Positions 10,639-19,262 of a stretch of 29,059 nucleotides of DNA are shown here, in pieces. The first letter of the stretch is position 1, and each line of letters opens with the position of its first letter. Under the pieces are notes generated by a model that saw only the letters and a program-made list of their open reading frames with translations, did no database searches and was not told where the DNA came from. Both the position numbers and the translations under genes were made by a program. The DNA comes from Acanthamoeba castellanii str. Neff (lineage: Eukaryota > Discosea > Longamoebia > Acanthamoebidae): assembly GCF_000313135.1 (NCBI RefSeq), contig NW_004457328.1:1-29059 (forward strand), given 5' to 3'.

Positions 10639-13062
10639 TCAGACAGGCTTCTTGTAGCGGAGGCTACCCTTGTTCTTCTGCTTCTCCTTCTTTACTCGCT
10701 CCAGCTCCCTTCGTCGAGCCGCGGCGTTAGTGATGTCGTAGGTCGGCACGTCCTGCTTCCGCCGGCTCTCCATATTCTTCAGCTTCGCCCGCCGCTTCCA
10801 GGCCTTCAACTCGGAACCTTCGCTCACCGCTACGCGACACGTACACAACACGTAAGCGAGCGGACCACCTGGCAATGCATGCGGATAGGGGGAGTCTGTA
10901 CAGTGGCTGATGCCCGAGACCTCCTTGGCCATCTTGAGCAGGATCTTGCGCTCGACCAGCTTGCGGGCCTTGTCCGCCAAGTCGTTGGACGACCCAGCTT
11001 CGGCGTGTGCTGGGGCCTCGGCGCCCTGGTCCTTCGCCGGCCGCGATAGCTGCTGCGGTGCTGAGCCCGCCAGAGCCGCCAGCTCGTCGTCGTCGCCGCC
11101 GTTATCGAACAGCCCGTCGCCGTCTTCGTACTCGTCTTCGTCGTCCAGGTCGTCTTTGCCCTCATCTGAGGGACTCTCGGCCACGTGCATGTGCCCGGCT
11201 ATCCTGAGCCCTGCGTCGCTGGGTATCTGGCCGGCTCTGGTCTCACCAGCGAAGTGTGAGGGAAGAGTTGGGGTGGCCTTCGAAAGCCCGGGAGCCGAAG
11301 CCGGATGCGACGGCGACACGACGGCCGATGAAGACCTGGTGATGCTCTTCTTCCCCGTGGTGGACGCCGAGGGCGAAGCAATGCCCACGGCTGGAGACCA
11401 CCTGATCTCGTGGGATTGCTTAGGGGCGTCGAGCTTCTCCGTACCGACAGCCGCGCGAGCGGGAGCCTTCGCTCCATCGCTCACCCGACCCACCGTAGCG
11501 GAGCGGAACGCCGTAGGCTTGACGCCACTACCTTCTGGCACTGACGCTCCGCTGGGTGGGGGCTCCGATGGTCGCTGCGTCTGGTCGCGCTGAAGGAGGC
11601 TCTCCAGCTTCCGCCTAACCACCTCCCTGGCCCGTTCCTCCTCTTCCGCCGTTTGGTTGACGGCCTGCTCCCGTAATCGCTTCTTCCTCGCCGCCATCAG
11701 GCTCTCCTGTCTGAGCTTCTTCTGCAGCTCTTCCTCCTCCACCACCTTCCCCTCGTCTTCGGCCACTTCCTGGGGCGTAACGAACTCGCCACCGCTCGCC
11801 GTGGGCCGCACCTCCTCTGCGTCCTTGTAGAGATCGAGCCTAGGCACCAACCCTTCTCCTTGCCCCGCATCGCTCTCGTTGGGCCTCTCCCGTGGCGATT
11901 CGAGCCGCCCGGATTCGGACATCAGCTCAGCCCCTGTGTGGTCGGTGACCACCACTTCTGGGGCCGACGTGACTGCCTCGAAAGCTGCCTGCTGGGCATC
12001 GGCCACTCGGTCAGCTGCTCCTTCTCGCTCGGCAATGTCAGCGCCCTCAATGCCGTCGAGCGCGTCCTCGCCCTCGGTCTCGTTATCTCCGTTGGCCTCC
12101 CCGCCGATCACTCCCTCAGCGTCGATGTCGCGACCTTCCGCTGCTTCTGATGCCCGCTCCACACTCGACGTCTCGACCTCGTACTTGGCGTCCTCGGTGG
12201 TTGGCGCAGCGGATTCGAAGCTGCCAGCTGCAGCCTCTCCTAATGCTTCTTCTACTTCTTCTTCTTCGGCGGGAGCCTGTTCAGCCTCCAGCTCACCGGA
12301 TTGGCTGAGATCTGAATCGGAGGGCAGGGGCCAGGGGGATGCGGCCTTCTCCGGCGTGGCGAGCAGATCGTCGTCCAGAACGACGTCCGCGCCTCCTTCC
12401 GAGAGCTCTCCAACCTGGTGCGGCAGATCCGGCGTCGGCTCCAGCGACAATCTCTCTGGAATCCCTACAGTCATGCTCTCGGTGGGAGCAAGGATCGCGT
12501 TCTCTTGCGATTCAGGAGCTCCGCCGCTGGCGAGTGTATCCGTCGCCAGGCTGCCGGGTGGCTGTGGCTCTTCCTTCTCAGCGTCGATGGTTGCAGTAGA
12601 CGTTGGCGAAGATTGTGGAAGAGCAGCGCAGTCGACAGCCTCCCCGGGCGTGACCAGAGTCTCGTCGATGAGAGGAGAGTAGACCAGTGGCTCAACCGCG
12701 GCAAGGCTCGCAAAGCTCGTGTCGTGGCCGCTCTCCAGCGAGTTCCTCGACACCAGCGAGGAAGGCTGATCTCCTGCCATGGCCGCGGACCTCAAGGCCT
12801 CGACTTCCTCCTCATAGCGGAGGTTGGTCACTGCGTCCATCGCTGGCAGCCCTTCAGTGACCACATCCGGCAGCACATACGCCTCAGCACCGCCTGGCAC
12901 GGCCTCTAGTTGCGTCACCCCAAAGTCGTCCAGGGCCGAGGGTAGAGAGACGGCAGCGAGCCCCTCTTCCTCGGCCAGGGCTGGTGGTCCTCCGAGCAGC
13001 ACCAGCGCCAGAAGCAGTGCCGCCACCGCCAGCAGTGCCCCCTCCCTCCGCTCTCCTTCCAT
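10639..13062 (-). CDS. Acidic low-complexity protein with signal peptide and basic C-terminus
   Basis: I do not recognise the family. From ATG 13062 the frame is open to TGA 10639-10641 (807 codons). A 72-base intron at 10901-10830 (GTACAG...GTAG) is plausible and would give 783 residues. The N-terminus has a basic start, a hydrophobic core (ALLAVAALLLALVLLGGPPA) and an ALA-EEE cleavage-like site, so it probably enters the secretory pathway or is membrane-anchored. Most of the chain is Glu/Asp/Ser/Ala-rich and likely disordered. A coiled-coil-like stretch (EEEELQKKLRQESLMAARKK and following) lies around residues 435-495. A DDLDDEDEYEDGD acidic cluster follows, then a strongly basic tail ending SLRYKKPV. 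It could be a luminal or secreted acidic protein. An opposite-strand Ser-rich frame at 11879-12682 is a shadow of this gene's codon usage. Confidence 0.65.
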   Translation of the reverse strand: MEGERREGALLAVAALLLALVLLGGPPALAEEEGLAAVSLPSALDDFGVTQLEAVPGGAEAYVLPDVVTEGLPAMDAVTNLRYEEEVEALRSAAMAGDQPSSLVSRNSLESGHDTSFASLAAVEPLVYSPLIDETLVTPGEAVDCAALPQSSPTSTATIDAEKEEPQPPGSLATDTLASGGAPESQENAILAPTESMTVGIPERLSLEPTPDLPHQVGELSEGGADVVLDDDLLATPEKAASPWPLPSDSDLSQSGELEAEQAPAEEEEVEEALGEAAAGSFESAAPTTEDAKYEVETSSVERASEAAEGRDIDAEGVIGGEANGDNETEGEDALDGIEGADIAEREGAADRVADAQQAAFEAVTSAPEVVVTDHTGAELMSESGRLESPRERPNESDAGQGEGLVPRLDLYKDAEEVRPTASGGEFVTPQEVAEDEGKVVEEEELQKKLRQESLMAARKKRLREQAVNQTAEEEERAREVVRRKLESLLQRDQTQRPSEPPPSGASVPEGSGVKPTAFRSATVGRVSDGAKAPARAAVGTEKLDAPKQSHEIRWSPAVGIASPSASTTGKKSITRSSSAVVSPSHPASAPGLSKATPTLPSHFAGETRAGQIPSDAGLRIAGHMHVAESPSDEGKDDLDDEDEYEDGDGLFDNGGDDDELAALAGSAPQQLSRPAKDQGAEAPAHAEAGSSNDLADKARKLVERKILLKMAKEVSGISHCTDSPYPHALPGGPLAYVLCTCRVAVSEGSELKAWKRRAKLKNMESRRKQDVPTYDITNAAARRRELERVKKEKQKNKGSLRYKKPV

Positions 13063-13380
13063 TGTGTTGTGTGCCTTGCTTCGCCACATCGCTAATCGTC
13101 ACTGTACGTATCTATGCGAATAGCACTTCTCCCTGCTTGGCCAAGCGTCCGTTTAGGTGCTCTTCTCCTTCTTCCTGTACATACGGCACCTCCTCGTCTC
13201 TTCCTACACGTTGCACTCGCGACTGAAGAGCCACGTCCTCCAAAAGGAAAAGAAAAAGGAAAAGATTCCAATTTCCTTCTCCGCCCGGTGTGCGGTTCTG
13301 CGTGCGTTGCGTGCGCAGGGCGAACGAGGACAATGCAAATATTCGTTTTAGTATTGTTATTATAATAATAATGTATCAGC
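13063..13380. other. Intergenic region between two - strand genes
   Basis: These 318 bases hold the 3' UTR of the DCAF11-like gene and the upstream region of the acidic-protein gene. An AT-rich patch with TATTGTTATTATAATAATAATG lies at about 13352-13372, just past the DCAF11 stop, and may help 3' end formation. No convincing ORF was seen. Confidence 0.5.
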
Positions 13381-15480
13381 CTAGGACGAGCGGTCCGGCA
13401 CCATGCGCTCCTCCTCGCCTTCGTCGGCCGATGGGGGCTTGGCTTCGTGGGAGAAGAGCGACACCGTTCCGTTCCACGCCGCAGTAACAAGATAGGGCAG
13501 GTAGGGGTGCCAGGACAGGTCCCGCACAATCGCACTCGCTGCACGCGCGCGTACATCAGATGAGACACGGGAAGGGGAGTGCTAAGCACGACGAGACAGG
13601 TCGCGAACTTGCAAACGTACAGGAACCGGTGGTTTCGTTGCCTCCCGTGGGATCGTAAACGCGGACGAGCTGCGTGGAGGCCACGTCATATATGTACACC
13701 TTGCCGTCCGCCGATGCCGTACACGCATATCGCTGGCCTATCTCCATCACAACCCACGCCCCCACACACGAACGTTGATGTCAGTCGACGTGAACGCGTT
13801 GGCGGGGGTTGTGAATAGAGACGGAACAGAGACGGAGGGATGGTCGTACCCGACCAAGCAGGGGGAGAAAATTTACAACGGATGAGCGTCCGCAACACGG
13901 AGTGGCCCAGGAAGGTGGACACCGACAGGTCGCACGGATGTCTGCGCGGAGGAGAGCGGTGTCAGTGGGAGCTTTGGATGGGTGCAGAAGCGAAGAGTGG
14001 GGTGCGTTCATTACCTGTCGACGTCGGGATGGCCGGGGTAGCTCATGCCTCGGTAGTCCCACACGTACTTCTTCACGGGCGGCTGGGCGGAGTGGCGGTC
14101 GACCATTCTCCGCAGGTCCCAGAGCTTCATGGTCTGGTCCTTGCTGTTGGACAGCAGATATCGCCCATCGCCTGTGTGTTGTCGTTGTTACCGTCGTGAG
14201 CGTGGGCCAGCAACGAACCACACAACACACACACACACACACACACACACAGGATGTCACAACTTCGTCCCACGGCACCTTTTGAGGCCAAAGATGTGAG
14301 ACCTTCGGTGTGACCAAAGAGGGTCCCCACGGGCTCGGTCATGCAGCGCCTGTGTCAAAGACCAGAGGGGAGTGCTTAGGAAATGCAACCCCCCCCCCAT
14401 GGGGGGAGCACTAATCGATTCGGAGAAAGCGAGCGTACTTGTCCCACAGGTAGATGAGGCCGTCGTCGGACGCCGAAGCCAGGAGGTGTGCGCTGGACCC
14501 GACACCGTTGTCGGTATCCACGTAGCAAATGGCATTGACGTCGTCACCATGGGCCGCCGCGCGCTCCACGAGCTGGTTCTTCTCCAGATCGTACACGCAC
14601 ACCGAACTATCGGACGTCCCCGCCAGGACCTCCCTGCATACGAACGCGACGCACAAGTGCCGCACACGTTCTGTTGGAGATCCACCCACAAAGAGAGAAA
14701 GAAGATATGACGGTGGTACCTGTCGTCGGGAGCGAGGGCCATGCACCAGATGCCCGAATAATCGCTGCCCTGTGCCCCGACAAAATTGAGAACGGGATGG
14801 TCGCCTAAGGGATCGGGAGGGAGGGAGGTGAGTGCACCGTTGTGGCGACGACGGTTCGATGACGAAGTCCACCGTCGGCGGTACCTTTGGGGTTCACGTC
14901 GTTCAGGTTCTGGGGCAGGGGCACCACGTGCACGAGGGGCGTGATCGACGAGTACAGCAGGAAGGTCTTGTCGCTGCTCATCAGCGCGTCAGTGATCGTC
15001 CACTGCCCCTTCCTACGCGCGTACACGAAAGTGTCAACGTTTAGCCCAAGGTCGGCCCACAGTCTATATAGACAGCGGGAGGTAGATCGCGTACTTGGCA
15101 TTGATTATACATCGCCGCGTGAGAGTCTTCGAGTCGTGGGTGTAGATGCGAATCTTCCAGTCCTGACAGGTGGTGAAGAGCAGATCGCCGTCGCTGCTCC
15201 ACTGGCCCGCGTAGGCCCGGCGGCAGTACTTATCCACAAGAGACGGAGGCCCTTTGGGCAACTGTCGGCAGGCCACATCGGCCTTCTGCTGCGGTGTGAG
15301 CCCCCGACTGGAGATCTCCCTGCGTAGTAGGTGCGCATGCATGACCGGCCCATCGCGTGAGTAGTGTGCGACATTGGAGAAGGGAAGGGCAGAGCCGGAG
15401 ACGGGTACCTCCTGCACAGCAGCGAAAGCGGGGTCCGCGCCAAGCAGCTTCCGCCGAAGAGTCCACTGAAAAATGTACAT
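13381..15480 (-). CDS. DCAF11: DCAF11/WDR23-like WD40 repeat protein
   Basis: Exons 15480-15095, 15012-14885, 14804-14720, 14633-14439, 14349-14279, 14171-14015, 13941-13850, 13737-13627 and 13538-13381 (TAG) join in phase and give 460 residues. The WD40 blades match DCAF11 in order: YCRRAYAGQWSSDGDLLFTT then CQDWKIRIYTHDSK, SVCVYDLEKNQL, HGDDVNAICYVD, LLASASDDGLIYLWDK, GRYLLSNSKDQTMKLWDLRR, GHSVLRTLIRCKFSP, SADGKVYIYDVAS and VRDLSWHPYLPYLVTAAWNG. In animals and plants DCAF11 is a substrate receptor of the CUL4-DDB1 ubiquitin ligase and regulates NRF2/SKN-1-type factors; that role is inferred here. The start is uncertain. ATG 15480 reads straight into the conserved region with a stop just upstream. 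Alternatively an exon near 15625-15713 could be spliced in another frame, skipping that ATG. Confidence 0.88.
14225..14251. repeat. (AC)n microsatellite in a DCAF11 intron
   Basis: About 13 AC dinucleotide units lie in the intron between the exons ending at 14279 and starting at 14171. It is a likely length polymorphism. Confidence 0.85.
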
Positions 15481-15575
15481 TTGTTACTCTTCGGCGCTTC
15501 CGGCGCTGGAGACGTCTGCGGTTCACTGCAAGAGGCAAGGCACACATACACACCAGGTCAGCCCGGCCACTGTAC

Positions 15576-15596
15576 GTGTGTGTGTGTGTGTGTGTG
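15576..15596. repeat. (GT)n microsatellite upstream of DCAF11 start
   Basis: About ten GT units, reading as AC on the coding strand. It lies in the proposed 5' intron or UTR of the DCAF11-like gene. Confidence 0.8.
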
Positions 15597-15725
15597 GAGG
15601 GAAAGCAGGTGTGCATACTCTTCCGCGTCGTCTTGCTTCTTGCAGCGCAGCTTTTCGAGAAGCCTGCACACGACGCTCCCCTTCTTCACCGCTTGTCTGC
15701 ACGCCGGGTTTGTTAGCGCGGTGAA

Positions 15726-16996
15726 TCACACACGGAGAGGCGCGAGGCGTGGGAGGAGGACGAACTCGAGCGCGGACAGTTCGTTACGAATACTGCGATC
15801 GGCGGGGGAGAAAGTGGCCGCCAGGCGCAGGCACGCGCAGGCTTCTTTGTTTTGTCCCATGATCTTCAGGCTTTGCGCTTTCCTGCGGTCCCGATGGGCA
15901 TCAGATGGTGAGCGACTCTGCGAGTGGAGACAACGAACCGACCACGAAAGGTGTAGAAATACCGATAGAGGGCTTTGGCATAGAGTAGCGGCTCGCAGCA
16001 CTCGAGGTCGTTCATGCGGACCACCTTGCGGCATTGCTCGAGGGCCTGCTGGCCGCGGCCTAGCCGAATCCCGCAGGCGGCCACGTTGAGCCGAATGATG
16101 ATCTCCAGCCGCTTCAGGTTCTTCTCGCACTCGGTGAGGTCCTTGAAGGACCGCTGCTTGCCCCAATCAGGAACCACCGGCGCAGTCACCGCGAGCGAAG
16201 AAGTAAAGGAGGAGGAGGAAGAGGAGCAACAGGAGGAAGAGGAAGAGGAAGAGACATGGCAGCCCATGTCCTTGGGCATGGTGTAGTCCGACTTGTCGAT
16301 GATCTCCACCGTCATGTCGTCGGCCGCAGCGTCGCTCTTGCACTCGGCCTCGTCGAGGCGTCGCCGCTTCCGCCGCAGACCGTCCCAGTCCACCATCGTG
16401 TCGTCCCCCGCAGACGGCGGCGCGGTGGTGCAGGTCGCGGGCGACACGATCAACGTTACGGTGCTCTCTGCAGACTTGCCGGACGAGGAGGTGCAGGTCT
16501 GCGTCGTCTCTTCTCCCTCCACGAGCATCGGGGCATTGCCCTCCTTCTCGCACTTCTCTTCCGCTGTCGCGACCTCTTCACCTTCGAGCTCCATCTTCTC
16601 CTTGCCCTTGTCGTTGCCGTTGCAGTTCCGCTTCCCGAGCACCTTGCTCGTCGGAACGTGCTCGGTCTGGAGGCTGCACGTGGAGGGCGCGCCATCTTGG
16701 CCGGCGGCCATCTTGCGCAAGCGATTTTCTCGCCAGACTCGTCGGTAGACCTTGAGCTCGAGCATCGCCTCGATGTATCGTTCGAGGGCCGCCGCGTACT
16801 TTTTCTCCCTAAACAGGAAGTTCCCCTCATCTTTCTTGATGTTGATCAATTCGAATCGAGCGTTGGGATTGGCGGCGGTGGTGCGACTCGGACCGGTCTC
16901 CTCCGATTTATGCAGCTTCTCTTGGGGTCGCTTCTCGCTGTCGGCAGGTTCGCTTCGGCTCGTGCTTGTAGGATGCAGATTTGTTTTATCTTCCAT
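15726..16996 (-). CDS. TPR-repeat protein with long Ser-rich acidic insert
   Basis: Two exons, 16996-15963 and 15882-15726 (TGA), give 396 residues from the first in-frame ATG (MEDKTNLHPTS). TPR helices are visible: FELINIKKDEGNFLFREKKY then AAALERYIEAMLEL, then after a long insert RLEIIIRLNVAACGIRLGRG with QQALEQCRKVV, and AKALYRKAQSLKIMGQNKEA with CACLRLAATFSP. This spacing resembles the three-TPR module of immunophilins (FKBP/AIP/CyP40), which binds the C-terminal EEVD of HSP90/HSP70. No isomerase domain is present. Residues about 110-240 are a disordered insert, with a bipartite basic patch RRKRRR and a Ser/Cys run encoded at 16203-16254. The frame stays open above the ATG to about 17265 with helical sequence (RDFLRFCLDAHVRFAEAVRA), so the true start may be further upstream. 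The co-chaperone role is inferred. Confidence 0.7.
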
Positions 16997-17437
16997 CGCT
17001 GCAGATGACGACTTGTGAAATTGATGAAACTCCCTGATCAATTCACCATTTGTGTGTTGTGCCGTGGGCTGGTGCGTGGACTTCTGAATGGAAGGAGTTG
17101 AGTCAGCAGCTGCGGCTGCACACTTTCTCTTTCGGCGTTTCGCCTCTTCGGCGCGAACGGCCTCGGCAAATCGCACGTGCGCGTCCAAACAAAACCTCAA
17201 GAAATCACGCCGATTTATGCAAAAACGTATCCCGAAGGTTCGCCCAATCCCTGATCATCGCGTTGCACCACGACGACGTTGAGCGGCAAACCGCACACAA
17301 CGCGTTAACACCACACGGGGGTGGCATTGGTTACTGCTGAACCTGGACCAGGTCTCGAGGCCGAGGAGGCAGGGAGCGCGATGGGACGACAGACAAGAAT
17401 TTGGCAGGAGAAGCGCAGAACAGGGAGGTGGGGCCCC
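16997..17437. other. Intergenic region, possibly with 5' coding sequence of the TPR gene
   Basis: These 441 bases lie between the TPR gene ATG and the DnaJ stop. The - strand frame is open and protein-like up to about 17265 but lacks an in-frame ATG. An ATG at 17258 opens a different frame (MIRDWANLRDTFLHKSA, then stop). The rest is probably DnaJ 3' UTR. Confidence 0.4.
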
Positions 17438-19098
17438 TCAAGCCCCGAGCGTGTCGGCCAGCCTCGACTTCTGCGACTCGGTGAGCTTGGTGGGGAACTG
17501 GATGTTGAACCTGATCACCAGGTTGCCCCTCTTCTCCGGGTTCTTCTGATCGGGCATTCCTTCGCCTGGCACCGTCTGCACGCGCATCGGACGAAGAAGG
17601 TCTCCCCAATCAGCTTCTGCCCATTCGCACGCGGGTCGGGTGGGCGAAGAGGGAAAGGCAAAGGGTACCTTGGAGAATCCGGGAGGGATGACGTCACGAA
17701 GGTGCACGTTGAGTGTGCGTCCGTCGAGCGTGACGATGGATAGTTCGGCGCCGCAGAGGGCCTGGGTGAGGGAGATGTTGGCCGTATATACAAGGTCGCT
17801 CTTCTCCCGCGTGAACAGCGGATGCGGCTTCTGCTGTAGAATGAACACGATGTCCGCCGGTATGATGCCCGGGGCCTGGTCGCCTTCCTGCGCAAACGTG
17901 ATCTTCGTGCCTGCACGGGCGGCCACGATCGAGTTCAGAGTTCGGTTAGCACTTGCGTTGGAGTGTACGCAAGAGCGGCCGGTGGTTGCAGCGTACCCTC
18001 CTTCCAGCCGGGCTTAACCGTTAGTTCCAGGATCTTCTCAATCACCTGCTTTTCCCCACCGCTTTCGGTGATGGTTTTTGTGATCTTCATTCGTTTCATC
18101 GTTCCTGTGTGTGGCAAGGCGATGAGCCCGGTTCTGAAGGCAAAGAGAGAGTGCCTGGCTGGCGCGGGAGAGGATGTCGTACCCGTGTAAAGTTCCTCCA
18201 ATGTACAACCGAACGTGCGCTCAATGGGCGGGGCCTTTTGCGGTCGCGGTGGAAACCCGCCAAAGCCACTGTCGAAGCCTTCAGGCTCGCCAAACGCATC
18301 GAAGCCGTAGAAGCCTCCCGCGCCTCCGTTCCTCCCCGAACTTCGCGAGAACGGATTGGAACCTCCTGATGACAGTGATAGATCAAAGAACAGAGTAGTA
18401 TCAGCAATCTCACATCAGAGCTCACCATCATGAGCACACGACACAGCACGACATCACAGGAGAGGAATGGGCACCAAAGAATTGAGAGAAGATGTCCTCG
18501 GGACGTGAAAATCGGAAGGAGTTGAAGGAGTGTGCCGAGGAGGCACCGCCGCCTCCGGGCGCGCCGCCGGCCTTGACTCCCTCCTCGCCGAATCGGTCGT
18601 AGAGGTCCTTCTTCTTCTCGTCGCTCAGCACCTCGTAGGCCTCGCTCACCTCCTTGAACTTTTCCTCCGCCAGCTGCTTCTGGTCGGCATTCCGGTCCGG
18701 ATGCCACTTGAGTGCCTGCTTGCGGTAGGCCGCCTTGATGTCCGCCGCGCTTGCCGTCCGCTCTATTCCCAGGATGGCATAGTAGTCCTTCCCCATTTCC
18801 CCCACCTGCGCGCCACCAGGAGGGTGCGGGTGTCAGTGAGCAGAACAAAGCCTGACGCAAGAGCTAGAGCAAGAAAGGAGAAAGAAGTAAAAGTTTGTGG
18901 GGGGCAGAGAATATTTGTTGTGGATCTAGAAACAGATGGGCACCACCAACATAGAGGATTTTTTTCAATTTGGTGCAAAAATTTGCTTCCAAATTAGAGT
19001 GCAAACAAACAAACGGATGGATGTTTTAACCGCACAAAGAGGTAACACTTGCGTGGGATGATACTTACCTTTCGTTTGCGGCCACGTCCTCGTCTCAT
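17438..19098 (-). CDS. Type II (DnaJB-like) Hsp40 co-chaperone
   Basis: Core exons 18805-18475, 18365-18183, 18104-17997, 17910-17669 and 17575-17438 (TGA) join in phase. The J domain starts at [20 protein letters not shown] and holds the HPD motif ([12 protein letters not shown]). A Gly/Phe linker follows ([13 protein letters not shown] across the first junction), then the C-terminal client-binding barrels ([45 protein letters not shown]) and a dimer-like tail. There is no Cys-rich zinc domain, so it is class B. It stimulates Hsp70 ATPase and delivers clients. From ATG 18796 the protein has 330 residues, near DNAJB1/B4 size. An upstream exon 19098-19069 ([10 protein letters not shown], perfect GTAAGT donor) joins in phase to 18805, extending the N-terminus by [13 protein letters not shown]. 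Either start may be used. Confidence 0.9.
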
Positions 19099-19262
19099 GC
19101 AGTCGAGAATCAGAATGAGCTTCGAATTCGAGGATTTGGCGGGCTTTCCAAGATTTTTGTGCGCCTGACGAAATATCGATGATATTTCATTGGAAGTGAT
19201 TCTCCCATGCCTAACATGCGGTGGGTTCGATAACCACCAAGGCTCTTTTGCAGTCGTGGAAA
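19099..19262. promoter_or_regulatory. Divergent promoter with 19-base inverted repeat
   Basis: This 164-base gap lies between the upstream DnaJ ATG (-) and the proposed P2X ATG (+). It contains GAAATATC-GAT-GATATTTC at 19170-19188, a perfect 8-base-arm inverted repeat, followed at once by ATTGG (inverted CCAAT box, 19189-19193). The region is AT-richer than the flanking genes. A shared bidirectional promoter is inferred. Confidence 0.45.

Noticed and set aside
10829..10902. Readthrough of the 72-base segment in the acidic protein gene as coding
   Set aside because: It is a multiple of three and open, so it could be coding, but it is Cys/Pro/His-rich unlike its surroundings and has good GTACAG...GTAG ends; an intron is more likely.
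11879..12682. Long + strand Ser/Ala-rich open frame opposite the acidic protein gene
   Set aside because: It is the complement of Glu/Ala/Ser codons in the - strand gene, with no motifs; a shadow of biased codon use.
14225..14251. AC repeat considered as part of a CRISPR-like or telomeric array
   Set aside because: It is a plain dinucleotide microsatellite without spacers or telomere units.
16256..17008. + strand 250-codon open frame, His/Leu/Arg-rich
   Set aside because: It overlaps the TPR gene antisense and has no recognisable features.
17686..17697. TGACGTCA near 17690 as a regulatory site
   Set aside because: It lies inside the DnaJ coding exon ([10 protein letters not shown]) and is probably chance.
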